The notes beneath the pieces are model-generated. The model was not told where the DNA came from, made no database searches, and saw only the letters and a program-made list of their open reading frames with translations. This document shows positions 44,738-57,043 of a DNA stretch of 64,000 nucleotides, piece after piece; the first letter of the stretch is position 1; every line of letters starts with the position of its first letter. This DNA is from Achromobacter ruhlandii (GTDB lineage: Bacteria; Pseudomonadota; Gammaproteobacteria; Burkholderiales; Burkholderiaceae_B): assembly GCF_902859695.1 (NCBI RefSeq), contig NZ_CADIJL010000012.1:114893-178892 (forward strand), given 5' to 3'. A program made the translations under genes and the position numbers.

Positions 44738-45526
44738 TCAAAGGTACCGCTTGAACCACTCAAGCATCCGCCCCCACCCATCCTTGGCCGCCTCCGCCTG
44801 ATAATTCGCCCGGTAATCCGCCATGAACGCATGATCCGCCTGCGGATACACCACGAACTCCGACCGCCGGGCACTCTCATTGCCCGCCGCCAGCTTCGTC
44901 TTCATGATCTCGATATCCGACACCGGAATGCTGGCATCCTTGGCCCCATACAACCCCAGCACGGGCGCATGCAGGTCATTCACCACATCGAACGCATAGC
45001 GCTTGATCAACGGCCCATGCCCCGTGCTCAGCTTGCCGTACCAGGCCACGCCCACCTTCACATCCGGATTGTGCGCCGCGTACATCCAAGTCAGGCGCCC
45101 CCCCCAGCAGAACCCCGTCACCGCCACGCGCTTCGGATCGCCGCCATGCTGCGCGGCCCAGGCCACGCTGGCATCCAGATCCGCGAATACCTGCTCGTCG
45201 GGCACCTTGCTGACGATCTCCGCGATCAGCTTGGGAATATCGGTATAGGTCGACGCATCCCCCTGGCGCTCGTACAGATTGGCGGCCACGGCCAGATAGC
45301 CGGCCTTGGCGACCCGGCGGCAGACATCCTTGATGTGCTCGTGCACCCCGAAGATTTCCTGGATCACCAGCACGACCGGCAGGTCGCGCTTGCCCTCGGG
45401 CGCGGCGTAATAGGCATCGATGGATCCATCGGCCACGGGCAGCCGGAAATCCCCGTGGACCAGTCCCTGCGCATCGGTGTGGATCACGGTGGGGGCGACG
45501 TTGCCGGCGGCGGCGGAAAAACTCAT
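44738..45526 (-). CDS. dienelactone hydrolase family protein
   Basis: 262 residues of the alpha/beta-hydrolase fold. The nucleophile motif is GFCWGG (cysteine nucleophile, typical of this family), with GLYGAKDASIP for the acid and QADHAFMADY for the histidine. Classical enzymes open dienelactones in chlorocatechol breakdown; many relatives have other ester substrates. No catechol genes adjoin. The N-terminus has about 25 residues before the core, without a signal peptide. GGAG precedes the ATG at 45526. Monocistronic, with a terminator behind. Confidence 0.9.
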   Translation of the reverse strand: MSFSAAAGNVAPTVIHTDAQGLVHGDFRLPVADGSIDAYYAAPEGKRDLPVVLVIQEIFGVHEHIKDVCRRVAKAGYLAVAANLYERQGDASTYTDIPKLIAEIVSKVPDEQVFADLDASVAWAAQHGGDPKRVAVTGFCWGGRLTWMYAAHNPDVKVGVAWYGKLSTGHGPLIKRYAFDVVNDLHAPVLGLYGAKDASIPVSDIEIMKTKLAAGNESARRSEFVVYPQADHAFMADYRANYQAEAAKDGWGRMLEWFKRYL

Positions 45527-45637
45527 GGCGAACTCCTGTGTAGGGATCAACGCGGAACCGATCCCGCGGCTCGCCTTCAGGGCATCCGCGGTGACCGGCC
45601 AGGTTCGTAAGCAAAGCCGGGTACCGCGCGCCACGGT

Positions 45638-46477
45638 TCAATGCGTGTGCATGTGCTCCGTACGCGCCGCGCCGTGGCCCGCGTCCGCCTCGTGGTCGTG
45701 CCCGTGGTGCATCAGGGTCGTCACGCTGTAGATCAGCGCCACGCCCACGCCCACCAGCAGCAACTGCGGCACCGCATCGGCCAGGGATACCCGTTCGTGC
45801 ATCTGCGGCATCAGGTCGGCCACCGAAATGTAGAGGAAGCTGCTGGCGGCAACCACCAATACGTACGGCACCCAATCCTGCGCCTGTTGCAGCACGAAGT
45901 AGCCTATTATGCCGCCCAAGGCTGAACACAAGCTGGTGAACAGGATCAGCGCGAACGCTCGGCGGCGCGCCAGGCCGGCGTTGAGCAACACCACGAAATC
46001 GCCCAGCTTGTGGGGCACCTCGTGCACGATGATCGAGGCCGCGGTCAGCACGCCCAGGAGCGGATCGGTCAGGAAGGCCGCCGCCACCAGCACCCCGTCG
46101 CACAAATTGTGCAACGAACTGCCGATCAGGATCAGCACGCCCCCGCGACCGGCCTCATGCCGGTCGTGGCCATGATGGTGATGGTGTCCGTCGCCCTCGT
46201 GGTGATGGCTGTGGCGCAGCAGCGCGATCTTCTCCAGCACGAAAAAACCGATCAGCGACGCCAGCATCAACCCGAACAGCACGTGGGCGTCCGCCACGCC
46301 GCTTTCGAACGCCTCGGGCAACAGATGCAGGAGCGCAACCGACAGCAGCACGCCCACGGACAGGCTGACCATGTGGTGCAGGTAGTGGGCGAACACCTTG
46401 TAGGCCAGCCAGCTGGCGACAAAGACGGCGATGAGGCCACCGGTGACGGTGGCGAGCAGGACCCAGAGCAGCAGCAT
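45638..46477 (-). CDS. ZIP family metal transporter
   Basis: 279 residues, about eight helices. A histidine-rich cytoplasmic loop (near residues 90-110) and the metal-path motifs SSLHNLCDGV and HEVPHKLGDF identify a ZIP (ZupT-like) importer, likely for zinc or iron. The second motif has the expected histidines and glutamate. A Zur-like palindrome overlaps its probable -10 (46508-46521). The C-terminus is also histidine-rich (LMHHGHDHEADAGHG, ending HMHTH). It runs co-directionally after polA but has its own promoter behind the polA terminator. Confidence 0.93.
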   Translation of the reverse strand: MLLLWVLLATVTGGLIAVFVASWLAYKVFAHYLHHMVSLSVGVLLSVALLHLLPEAFESGVADAHVLFGLMLASLIGFFVLEKIALLRHSHHHEGDGHHHHHGHDRHEAGRGGVLILIGSSLHNLCDGVLVAAAFLTDPLLGVLTAASIIVHEVPHKLGDFVVLLNAGLARRRAFALILFTSLCSALGGIIGYFVLQQAQDWVPYVLVVAASSFLYISVADLMPQMHERVSLADAVPQLLLVGVGVALIYSVTTLMHHGHDHEADAGHGAARTEHMHTH

Positions 46478-46507
46478 TGGGGGACGTATTATTGGGGAAG
46501 GAAGCGC

Positions 46508-46521
46508 AACATTATATTGTT
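46508..46521 (-). promoter_or_regulatory. Zur/Fur-like palindrome over a TATAAT promoter of the ZIP gene
   Basis: AACATTATATTGTT pairs at six of seven arm positions and contains a consensus TATAAT (minus strand, 46511-46516). It is 31 bases before the ATG and is AT-only at its core in a GC-rich genome. Confidence 0.5.
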
Positions 46522-46535
46522 ACGGCCATAAAAGC

Positions 46536-46566
46536 AAAAATGGGCCGCCCGCGCGACGGACGGCCC
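46536..46566 (-). terminator. intrinsic terminator of polA
   Basis: A ten-pair stem (one G:T pair on the RNA) with a five-base loop is followed on the minus strand by T5, 28 bases past the polA stop. Confidence 0.88.
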
Positions 46567-46594
46567 ACGGCCCCCTGATGTGCAGGAACCTGAC

Positions 46595-49312
<2,718 letters not shown>

Positions 49313-49328
49313 GGTTACAAAGGCAGAT

Positions 49329-50027
49329 ATGGCAACAACTGCGGCAACAACTGCGGCAACAATTGCGGCTACCCCCGCCGAAAAACAAATTCCGCTGATT
49401 ATGTCAGAGATACGGACGGCGGCGGAAAAGCTCGCGCATATCGGGCCCGCGGTCAGTGTCTTCGGCAGCGCGCGCGTCAGCCGCAACTCCCCCCACTATG
49501 AAACCACCGTGGCCATCTCGGCCGCCCTGGCCGAGGCGGGGTTCGCGGTCATCGCGGGCGGTGGACCGGGCATCATGGAAGCGGCCAACAAGGGCGCCTT
49601 CGAAACCGGCGGCACCAGCATCGGGCTGAACATCAGCCTGCCGCACGAGGCCCACAACAACGAGTATCAAACCATCAGCCTGTCGTTTGAGTACTTTTTC
49701 TCCCGCAAGGCCACGTTCTTCATGCACAGCTTCGCCTACGTGGCGATGCCGGGCGGCTTCGGCACCCTGGATGAGCTCTTCGAGGCCCTGACGCTGATCC
49801 AGACCGGCAAGGTCCCGCCCGCGCCCATCGTGCTGGTGGGCAGCGAATACTGGTCCGGCCTGGTCGAATGGCTCGGCGGCCAGGTGTTGGGCAATGGCAT
49901 GATCGGGGCGCACGACCTGGATCTGTTCATCATCGAGGATGATCCGCGCAAGGTCGTGCGCAAGGTGGTCGAATTCCACCAGAAAGTCAGCACCGAAGCG
50001 CAATACGCGCCATCCCTGCCGGCCTGA
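49329..50027 (+). CDS. LOG family protein (TIGR00730 Rossmann fold)
   Basis: 232 residues. Motif PGGFGTLDELFE and GGGPGIMEAANKGA identify the LOG/lysine-decarboxylase-like family, many of which are cytokinin-type nucleoside 5'-monophosphate phosphoribohydrolases. The start is unclear: ATG 49311 overlaps polA, ATG 49329 has AAAGG five bases upstream, and ATG 49401 gives a shorter protein without the alanine/threonine repeat. I prefer 49329. A 12-bp repeat, three copies, codes for the low-complexity N-terminus. Otherwise a normal, cytoplasmic enzyme. Confidence 0.9.
   Translation: MATTAATTAATIAATPAEKQIPLIMSEIRTAAEKLAHIGPAVSVFGSARVSRNSPHYETTVAISAALAEAGFAVIAGGGPGIMEAANKGAFETGGTSIGLNISLPHEAHNNEYQTISLSFEYFFSRKATFFMHSFAYVAMPGGFGTLDELFEALTLIQTGKVPPAPIVLVGSEYWSGLVEWLGGQVLGNGMIGAHDLDLFIIEDDPRKVVRKVVEFHQKVSTEAQYAPSLPA
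49331..49366. repeat. 12-bp tandem repeat, three copies
   Basis: GGCAACAACTGC twice and GGCAACAATTGC once, in tandem, between the divergent polA and LOG genes. The unit is a multiple of three, so copy-number change would keep the LOG frame but alter polA promoter spacing. Confidence 0.85.
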
Positions 50028-50096
50028 CACACGCCGGCCCGCGGCGTGGACCGGCATACGCCGGGCGGCCCCGAATCGCGGCCGCCCCGCCCGCTC

Positions 50097-51521
50097 CTAC
50101 TTGCGCATGAACGACGGCACCACGTCCGCCGGAATCGGGCAGACATACGGCTGGCCGCGGCGCATCTCCAGCAGCTCTTCCTTGGCGCGCGCGAGCGCCT
50201 CGGGCTGGCCATACAGGTCGGCCGCGGTTGCCGCGATGATCTTGGCCGCGTGCACCATGCCCTTGTGCGCCAGCGACAGCTTGCCCTGGGCCACCATCTG
50301 CCACGAATGGAACGGCGTGCCGTAGGCATAGCACGCGCCCCAGCATTGCGCCGTGGGGGTCACCCAACTGACGTCGCCGACGTCGGTCGAACCATAGCTG
50401 ATCTCGTGCTTGCCGGGCTCGTACGGCGCCACCCCGCTGAACAGCGGCGTGGGGTTGCGCAGCACCGCGCCCAGATTCTTGCCGGCGTTATCGATGTCAT
50501 CGGCAGAAATCGCGTCCCACATGCGACGCGCGGCCTGCTGCTCGCCGTCGGTGTACGCGGGTCCCTGCAGCGCCTGCATGTTGGCATACATGACCTGATT
50601 GAGCACGCCGTTGGGGATGTAGTTCGAGCAGGCCTTGTCAAACACGATCTCCAGCTCGCAGCCCGTCATCAGCGCCGCGCCCCGCGCCACATTCTTGACC
50701 CGCTCATATAGCTCGGCGGCCTGCGAATTGATGGGCGCGCGCACCAGGTACAGTACCTCCGCGCGGGCCTGCACCACGTTGGGCGAAATACCGCCGCTGT
50801 TGGTCACCGCATAGTGCACCCGCGCGTCCGGCACCATGTGCTCGCGCAGGTAGTTCACGCCCACGTTCATCAGCTCCACCGCGTCCAGCGCGCTGCGCCC
50901 CAGATGCGGCGAATTGGCCGCGTGCGCGGCCACGCCGCGAAAGCGGAAATAGGCCTGGATATTGGCCAGCGACGATTGATGGAAGATGCCGGTGTGGGAA
51001 GCCGGATGCCAGGTCAGCGCCGCGTCCAGGTCGTCGAACAGGCCGGCTCGCGCCATGAAGGTCTTGCCCGAGCCGCCTTCCTCGGCCGGACAGCCGTAGA
51101 AGCGGATCCGCCCGGGCAGGCCGTTGCGCTCCAGGAATTCCTTGACCGCCACCGCCGCGAAATGGGCGGCCGTGCCCAACAGGTGATGGCCGCAGCCGTG
51201 GCCATTGCCATTAGGCGTTTCCGGCGAGGGCTGGCAAGCATAGGCCCCGCTTTCCTGGCTCAGCCCCGACAGGGCGTCGTATTCGCCAAGGATGCCAATC
51301 ACCGGACCGCCCGTGCCCGCCTCGGCGACGAAAGCCGTGGGAATGCCGGCCGCGTCGCGGGTAACGCGAAAGCCCGCCTCTTCCAGCATGGCGATGTGCA
51401 GTTCGGCCGATTTGTGCTCGTCATAGCGCAGCTCGGCCAGGCTCCAGATGCGGTCGCTCAGCTCGGCGTAGCGGTCGCTGCGCGCGTCAATGAACGGGGC
51501 AAGAATGTCGATGGTTCCCAT
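50097..51521 (-). CDS. M20 family amidohydrolase (AbgB-like)
   Basis: 474 residues with the M20 metallopeptidase layout: GILGEYDALSGLSQ, GHGCGHHLLG (107-116), the EEGGSGKTFM acid/metal motif, and a dimerisation domain. It resembles AbgB (p-aminobenzoyl-glutamate hydrolase) and other amidohydrolases. Substrate unknown; likely an N-acylated amino acid or amide. It lies 83 bases after the Bug gene on the same strand, so uptake and hydrolysis of one compound are plausible. Confidence 0.9.
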   Translation of the reverse strand: MGTIDILAPFIDARSDRYAELSDRIWSLAELRYDEHKSAELHIAMLEEAGFRVTRDAAGIPTAFVAEAGTGGPVIGILGEYDALSGLSQESGAYACQPSPETPNGNGHGCGHHLLGTAAHFAAVAVKEFLERNGLPGRIRFYGCPAEEGGSGKTFMARAGLFDDLDAALTWHPASHTGIFHQSSLANIQAYFRFRGVAAHAANSPHLGRSALDAVELMNVGVNYLREHMVPDARVHYAVTNSGGISPNVVQARAEVLYLVRAPINSQAAELYERVKNVARGAALMTGCELEIVFDKACSNYIPNGVLNQVMYANMQALQGPAYTDGEQQAARRMWDAISADDIDNAGKNLGAVLRNPTPLFSGVAPYEPGKHEISYGSTDVGDVSWVTPTAQCWGACYAYGTPFHSWQMVAQGKLSLAHKGMVHAAKIIAATAADLYGQPEALARAKEELLEMRRGQPYVCPIPADVVPSFMRK

Positions 51522-51604
51522 CGTGTCTCCAGTGGCGGTTCTACAGGATTGGTTCTACAGGATCTACCCGCGCCGGCGACGACGCGCCACCGGCGGTGCA
51601 ACGC

Positions 51605-52588
51605 TTACTCGTCAAGCTTGATGGCCGCAGTTTCAATGATTTTGCGGTTGGCGGCCAGCGTCTGCGCGATGCGCTGACCGAAGGCCTGCGGCGTGCCGGT
51701 GTCGGGCTCGGCGCCCAGGCTGGCCAGGCGCTGCGCCAGCGCCGGATCCGCCATGGCTTGCCGCACCGCGTCGTTGAGCTTGCCCACCACCGCGTCGGGC
51801 GTGCCGGCCGGCGCCACCAGGCCGAACCAGGTCTGGCCCAGCGCGTTCAACCGCGGGTAGCCCAGCTCGGCCAGCGTCGGTAGTTGCGCCAGCCCCGTCA
51901 GGCGCGTTGGGGCGGCCACCGCGATCGGGCGCAGCTTGCCCGCCTTGATCAGCGACTGCGCCGAGGCGTACTGGTCTTGCTGCACCTGCACCTCGCCGCC
52001 CACGGCGGCGGTCAGCGCCGGACCCATGCCGCGGTACGGCACGTGCAGCACCTCGACCTTGAGGTCGGCATTCATCGCCGCCAGGTTCAGGTGGCCGAGC
52101 GAGCCGACGCCCGGCGAACCGAAGGAATACTTGCCGGGATGGGCGCGTAGTTCGGCCAGGAACTGGGCGAAGTCGGTCGCCGGAAACGCCGGATTGACCA
52201 TCCACACCACCGGCACATTCGCCACCGAGCCGACCGGCTTCAACTGGGTCGCCGGATCGACGCGCGCGGTGCCGTACAGCAGCGGATTGACCGCCATGGT
52301 GCTGACCGTGGCCATGCCCAGGGTGTAGCCATCGGGTTCGGCGCGCGCCACCGCCTCGGTGCCGATCAGGCCGCCGGCGCCGGCGCGGTTTTCCACCACC
52401 ACGCTCTGGCCCAGTTCCTTGCGCAGGCCATCGGCCACCACGCGCGCCAGCACGTCGGTGGAACCGCCGGGGGCAAACGGCACGATCAGGCGCACCGGCT
52501 GCGAGGGATAGGCGCCCTGCGCGAGCGCCACGGAGGAGGCGCCGACCAGGGCGGCGCAGACGACAGCATGCAACAGACGAGACTTCAT
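51605..52588 (-). CDS. Bug-family substrate-binding protein
   Basis: 327 residues with signal peptide (VALAQG-AYPSQPVRL). Typical Bug features include YPSQPVRLIVPFAPGGSTDVLAR, VVENRAGAGGLIG, HVPYRGMGPALTAAVGGEVQV and LPTLAELGYPRL. Start at 52588; a second ATG lies four codons upstream (52600). It is first in an apparent operon with the M20 enzyme and divergent from a LysR gene. No TctAB genes nearby. Confidence 0.95.
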   Translation of the reverse strand: MKSRLLHAVVCAALVGASSVALAQGAYPSQPVRLIVPFAPGGSTDVLARVVADGLRKELGQSVVVENRAGAGGLIGTEAVARAEPDGYTLGMATVSTMAVNPLLYGTARVDPATQLKPVGSVANVPVVWMVNPAFPATDFAQFLAELRAHPGKYSFGSPGVGSLGHLNLAAMNADLKVEVLHVPYRGMGPALTAAVGGEVQVQQDQYASAQSLIKAGKLRPIAVAAPTRLTGLAQLPTLAELGYPRLNALGQTWFGLVAPAGTPDAVVGKLNDAVRQAMADPALAQRLASLGAEPDTGTPQAFGQRIAQTLAANRKIIETAAIKLDE

Positions 52589-52653
52589 GGAACGGCGCAT
52601 CCTCGAATGGAAACCGGTAGCCGGCGTCACGCCATTCTGGGCAGGGCATATCC

Positions 52654-52699
52654 TTATTTCAAATACATTAATGGACTCTTATATTCGCGTTTTGAATAA
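52654..52699. promoter_or_regulatory. AT-rich inverted repeat in the LysR/Bug divergent promoter
   Basis: TTATTTCAAA (52654-52663) and TTTTGAATAA (52690-52699) form an imperfect 10-bp inverted repeat 26 bases apart in an AT-rich island between the divergent Bug and LysR genes. Confidence 0.45.
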
Positions 52700-52715
52700 C
52701 TCATTCCCCCGCGCG

Positions 52716-53660
52716 ATGGATGTCGCCCCTGCCACCCTGCTTGCCCGCCTGCTGGCCAAGGGCCGCCTGCGCCACCTGCAACTACTGGCCGGCATCGCCG
52801 AACTGGGCAGCCTGCAGCAGGCCGCCGCCCGGATCGGCATGAGCCAGCCCGCCGCCACCCACGCCCTGGCCGACATCGAATCCCTGCTGGGCGTCGAACT
52901 GTTCGAGCGCCACGCCCGCGGCATGCGCACCACCCGCAGCGGACAACTGATGGCCGATTGCGCGCGCGGCATGCTCACGACGCTGCGCGCCTCGACCGAC
53001 TCGGTGGCCGCCCTGCGTGGCGGCGCCTCGGGCAGCCTGCGCCTGGGCGCCATTCCGGCGGCCAGCTGCGGCCTGTTGGCCGAACGCCTGCCCGCGTACA
53101 TGCGGACCCACCCTGACCTGCAGGTGGAGTTTCAGGAAGGCAGCCGCGAACAGCTGCTGCCGCTGGCGGCGGCCGGCACACTCGACATGCTCTTGTGCCG
53201 GCGCCCGGAAGCGGTGCCTGCGGGCCTGGAATTCGTCCCGCTGCAACAGGACGCCGCCGTCGTTGTGGCCACGCCAGGCCATCCGCTTCTGGCGGCTGAA
53301 GCCGCGCCGACCCTGGCCCAGGTGACGTCCCAGCTCTGGATCCAGCCCCGTCCCGAACTGGCGATCCACGCCGTCTTCACCGCCTTCTTCGAGCGCGCCG
53401 GCGTGGTGCCACGGCTCTGCCGCCTGGCCAGCGCCGCGCCGCCGATGCCGCTGCTGATCGCGGTCATGCAGGCGCAGCAGGCGCTGGCCATGGTGCCGCT
53501 GACGCTGGCCGGCTGGTATCTGCAGCACGGCCATTTCCAGCGCCTGCGGATCGAGTCGCCGGGCGCGTTCCAGCCCATCGGCGCCCTCGTGGGCGAGGCC
53601 GGCCCGGGCCGCGAGTTCCTGCACTGGCTGATGCGCGCGCCGGACCGGCAGGCGCCCTAG
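52716..53660 (+). CDS. LysR family transcriptional regulator
   Basis: 314 residues from ATG 52716. The HTH lies at LRHLQLLAGIAELGSLQQAAARIGMSQPAATHALADIE, and the effector domain at GSLRLGAIPAASCGLLAERLPAYM. An upstream ATG at 52671 would add 15 residues. It is divergent from the Bug-M20 genes and probably controls them. The effector is unknown. Confidence 0.9.
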   Translation: MDVAPATLLARLLAKGRLRHLQLLAGIAELGSLQQAAARIGMSQPAATHALADIESLLGVELFERHARGMRTTRSGQLMADCARGMLTTLRASTDSVAALRGGASGSLRLGAIPAASCGLLAERLPAYMRTHPDLQVEFQEGSREQLLPLAAAGTLDMLLCRRPEAVPAGLEFVPLQQDAAVVVATPGHPLLAAEAAPTLAQVTSQLWIQPRPELAIHAVFTAFFERAGVVPRLCRLASAAPPMPLLIAVMQAQQALAMVPLTLAGWYLQHGHFQRLRIESPGAFQPIGALVGEAGPGREFLHWLMRAPDRQAP

Positions 53661-53679
53661 CCACCGCGCCGAGGCCGGC

Positions 53680-54540
53680 TCAACGCAGCGCCCGCTCGAT
53701 CGCCTCGCGCGCCTGACCGATAAAGCGGTCTTCGCCCGGCCGGGGCGGCAGCAGGCGGAATTCGACGTCGGGCAAGGACGGCAGCCCCGGCGCCTGCAAG
53801 CGGCCGATGCCGGGCGTCAGCGCCGACTCGTTCAGGCAGGCCACGCCCAGCCCCGCCGCGATCGCCAGCTGCAGCCCCGCCACGCCCGAGGCCACGTGCG
53901 CCACCGCGTACGGCACCGCGCGCCGCGCCAGCAGCCGCTCGGCGTACTGGCGCAACGCGCAGGTCTCGGGCAGCGCCAGTAGCGGCAGCGGCTCAGGCGG
54001 CGCCGACGCGCCCTCGGCCGCCATCCACAGCAATGACTCACGCCGCAGCAACGCCCCCTGCGGCCGCCCTTTCGACGCGCCGCGCTCCTGGATCACCATC
54101 GAGATGCCGACATCGACCTCGCCGCGTTCGTAGGCCGCCTCGATCGTGCCGCTCTTCATGATGGTGACGTGCATGCGCACCTGCGGGTACTGCTCGTTCA
54201 GACGCCGCAGTAGCCGCGCCACATCGCCCGGTCGGAAGTAGTCGGTGATGCACAGCCGCAGCTCACCACGCAGTGCCACGCCGCGCAGGTCGCGAAAGGC
54301 CTCGTCGCTCAGCGCCAGGATGGCGCGCGCATGCGCCAGCAGGCGCTCGCCGGCGGGAGTGGCGATCACACCCGCCTTGCCGCGGATCAGCAGCGGCTGG
54401 CCGGCCCGTTCCTCCAGCTTGCGCATCTGCTCGCTGACCGACGACTGCGACAGGAACACCTTGGGCGCGGCCGCCGTGAGGCTGCCCGCTTCCAGCACCG
54501 CCACCAGGGTGCGGAGCTGGTCGAGATCGAATCCGGACAT
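53680..54540 (-). CDS. LysR family transcriptional regulator
   Basis: 286 residues, with FDLDQLRTLVAVLEAGSLTAAAPKVFLSQSSVSEQMRKLEE forming the HTH. The effector domain carries LRGELRLCITDYFRPGDVARLL and YAVAHVASGVAGLQLAIAAGLGVACL. Convergent with the other LysR gene, and divergent from the tautomerase gene, which is its best candidate target. Confidence 0.9.
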   Translation of the reverse strand: MSGFDLDQLRTLVAVLEAGSLTAAAPKVFLSQSSVSEQMRKLEERAGQPLLIRGKAGVIATPAGERLLAHARAILALSDEAFRDLRGVALRGELRLCITDYFRPGDVARLLRRLNEQYPQVRMHVTIMKSGTIEAAYERGEVDVGISMVIQERGASKGRPQGALLRRESLLWMAAEGASAPPEPLPLLALPETCALRQYAERLLARRAVPYAVAHVASGVAGLQLAIAAGLGVACLNESALTPGIGRLQAPGLPSLPDVEFRLLPPRPGEDRFIGQAREAIERALR

Positions 54541-54645
54541 GAGCCATCCAACGGTTTATGCGATGGTTGAAATCGTAAATTCCCGCTTTTCCGATGTCAA
54601 TGCGGTCCCTACACTGGCTCCATTCCCCTCACCAAGGAGCCTGTC

Positions 54646-55038
54646 ATGCCCCACATCGTCGTCCACGTCTCTGGCCAACCCGATGCCAACCGCAACCGCC
54701 GCATCGTCGATGCGGTCGCCGGATTGACCCAATCCGTGCTCGGCAAGAAACTGCCGGTCATCGCCATCACGCTGCAGCACATCCCCCACGACCAGTGGTT
54801 CATCGGCGCGCGCCCGCTGTCGGAAACGGGCAGGAACGCCTTCCACCTGGACATCAGCGTCACCGACGAGACCAATACCAAGGCCGAGAAGGCGCGCTTC
54901 ATCCAGGAGATCTACGCGTCCTTCAGCGAGATCCTGGGCGAGCTGCACGAATGCTCCTATGTGCATGTGATCGACGCGCGCGCGGCGGCCTACGGGTATG
55001 GCGGAAAGACCCAGGAATACCGGCACCAGCATGCCTGA
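54646..55038 (+). CDS. tautomerase family protein (4-oxalocrotonate tautomerase-like)
   Basis: 130 residues beginning MPHIVVHVSG: Pro2 is the usual catalytic base. Both halves resemble a 4-oxalocrotonate tautomerase monomer (PHIVVHVSG near the N-terminus; HLDISVTDETNTKAEKARFIQEIYASFSEIL), consistent with the larger, fused or cis-CaaD/MSAD-like members. AAGGAG precedes the ATG. Reaction unknown. Likely controlled by the divergent LysR regulator. Confidence 0.85.
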   Translation: MPHIVVHVSGQPDANRNRRIVDAVAGLTQSVLGKKLPVIAITLQHIPHDQWFIGARPLSETGRNAFHLDISVTDETNTKAEKARFIQEIYASFSEILGELHECSYVHVIDARAAAYGYGGKTQEYRHQHA

Positions 55039-55143
55039 GCCCGCGTGCCGGCGCACGGGCGGCGGCCGGTGCGCCGCGCGGCCGGCGGCGTGCAGGCCGT
55101 CGGCCGCTTGAACAGCGCCGCTGGCAAGCCCGCGTCCCGAACG

Positions 55144-55180
55144 AAAAAAAGCCGCGCATCCCGAAGGATGTGCGGCTTTT
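55144..55180. terminator. bidirectional intrinsic terminator
   Basis: A hairpin of CATCC/GGATG and GCCGC/GCGGC with a CGAA loop is flanked by A7 and T4, between the tautomerase and typA genes. Confidence 0.88.
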
Positions 55181-55219
55181 CCGATTGCCAGGCGCGCGGG
55201 ACAGACGTCCCGCCTCGCC

Positions 55220-57043
55220 TTACACGGCGGATTCGCGTGCGGCGCGCTTGCGGTCGTTTTCCTGCAGGTGACGCTTGCGCAGGCGGATCGACTTGGGCGT
55301 GATTTCGACCAGTTCGTCGTCGTCGATGAATTCCACGGCGTATTCCAGCGACATCTGGATCGGCGGCACCAGGCGCACGGCTTCGTCGGTGCCCGAGGCG
55401 CGCACGTTGGTCAGCTGCTTGCCCTTGATGGGGTTCACGACCAGATCGTTGTCGCGGCTGTGGATGCCGATGATCATGCCCTCGTACAGCGCATCGCCCG
55501 GGTTCACGAACATGCGGCCGCGATCCTGCAGCTTCCACAGCGCGTAGGCCACGGCGTCGCCGTTGTCCTGGCTGATCAGCACGCCGTTGCGGCGCTCGCC
55601 GATCGAGCCTTCCTTGATGGGCGCGTATTCGTGGAAGATGTGGCTCATCAGGCCGGTGCCGCGCGTCAGCGTCAGGAATTCGTTCTGGAAACCGATCAGG
55701 CCACGAGCGGGGATCAGGTATTCCAGGCGCGTGCGGCCACGGCCGTCCGGCTGCATGTCCTGCAGATCGCCCTTGCGGCGGCCCAGTTCTTCCATCACGC
55801 CGCCCTGGTGGGCGTCTTCGACGTCGATGGTCAGCGATTCGAACGGCTCGCACTTGACGCCGTCGACTTCCTTGAACACCACGCGCGGACGCGACACGGC
55901 CAGCTCGTAGCCTTCGCGGCGCATCGTTTCCAGCAGAATCGTCAGGTGCAGTTCACCGCGGCCCGACACTTCGAACACGGTGTCGTCGCCGGTATCGCGC
56001 ACGCGCAGCGCCACGTTCGACTTCAGTTCGCGGTCCAGGCGGTCGCGCAGCTGGCGGCTGGTGACGAACTTGCCTTCACGGCCGGCCAGCGGCGAGGTGT
56101 TGACCATGAAGTTCATGGTCAGCGTCGGCTCGTCGATGCGCAGCATCGGCAGCACGTCCTGCGTCACCGGGTCGGTCACGGTGCAGCCGATGCCCAGGTC
56201 TTCGATACCGTTGATCAGCACGATGTCGCCGGCTTCGGCTTCATCCACCACGATGCGCTCCAGGCCGTGGAACTTCAGCACCTGGTTGATGCGGCCGCGG
56301 CCGCCCTGGCCCTCGGGACCGAACTTGTAGGCCACTTCCATGCCGGGACGCATGCGGCCGCGGTTGATGCGGCCGACGCCGATCTTGCCGACGTAGCTGT
56401 TGTAGTCCAGCGAGATGATCTGCATCTGCAGCGGGCCGTTGGGATCGTCGTCACGCTGCGGCACGTGCTGCAGGATGGCTTCGAACAGGGGGCGCATGTC
56501 GCCTTCGCGCACATCCGGGCTCAGGCCGGCGTAGCCGGACAGGCCCGAGGCGTACACCACCGGGAAGTCCAGCTGCTCGTCGGTCGCGCCGAGCTTGTCG
56601 AACAGGTCGAACGTGGCGTTGATGACGAAATCGGTGCGGGCGCCCGGACGGTCGACCTTATTGACCACCACGATGGGCTTGAGGCCCAGGGCCAGCGCCT
56701 TGCGGGTCACGAAGATGGTCTGCGGCATCGGGCCTTCGACGGCATCGACCAGCAGCAGCACGCCGTCGACCATCGACAGCACGCGCTCGACTTCGCCACC
56801 GAAGTCCGCGTGCCCCGGGGTGTCGACGATGTTGATGTGCGTGCCTTCGTATTCAACGGCACAGTTCTTGGCCAGAATCGTGATGCCGCGTTCTTTTTCC
56901 AGGTCGTTCGAGTCCATGACCCGTTCGGTCAGCGCCTGGTTTTCGCGGAAGGTGCCGGATTGGCGCAGCAGCTGGTCGACCAGGGTGGTTTTACCGTGGT
57001 CCACGTGGGCGATGATGGCGACGTTGCGCAAGGCGCGAGTCAT
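55220..57043 (-). CDS. typA: ribosome-associated GTPase TypA/BipA
   Basis: 607 residues: GTPase domain with [15 protein letters not shown], switch [12 protein letters not shown] and NKVDRPGAR, then the EF-G-like domains and the BipA C-terminal domain ([21 protein letters not shown]). BipA binds the 70S/50S ribosome and assists assembly at low temperature and under stress. The ATG overlaps the truB stop (ATGA). It is the last gene of the translation operon. Confidence 0.98.
   Translation of the reverse strand: MTRALRNVAIIAHVDHGKTTLVDQLLRQSGTFRENQALTERVMDSNDLEKERGITILAKNCAVEYEGTHINIVDTPGHADFGGEVERVLSMVDGVLLLVDAVEGPMPQTIFVTRKALALGLKPIVVVNKVDRPGARTDFVINATFDLFDKLGATDEQLDFPVVYASGLSGYAGLSPDVREGDMRPLFEAILQHVPQRDDDPNGPLQMQIISLDYNSYVGKIGVGRINRGRMRPGMEVAYKFGPEGQGGRGRINQVLKFHGLERIVVDEAEAGDIVLINGIEDLGIGCTVTDPVTQDVLPMLRIDEPTLTMNFMVNTSPLAGREGKFVTSRQLRDRLDRELKSNVALRVRDTGDDTVFEVSGRGELHLTILLETMRREGYELAVSRPRVVFKEVDGVKCEPFESLTIDVEDAHQGGVMEELGRRKGDLQDMQPDGRGRTRLEYLIPARGLIGFQNEFLTLTRGTGLMSHIFHEYAPIKEGSIGERRNGVLISQDNGDAVAYALWKLQDRGRMFVNPGDALYEGMIIGIHSRDNDLVVNPIKGKQLTNVRASGTDEAVRLVPPIQMSLEYAVEFIDDDELVEITPKSIRLRKRHLQENDRKRAARESAV

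Noticed and set aside
44154..44760. Plus-strand open frames in the repeat region
   Set aside because: They have no ribosome-binding site or domain and are arginine/proline-rich, being by-products of palindromic GC repeats.
44738..45526. Chlorocatechol pathway assignment for the dienelactone hydrolase
   Set aside because: There are no chlorocatechol genes nearby, and the family is functionally broad.
54646..55038. Catabolic ring-cleavage operon around the tautomerase
   Set aside because: No dioxygenase, decarboxylase or hydratase of a meta-cleavage pathway is adjacent; only the tautomerase is present.
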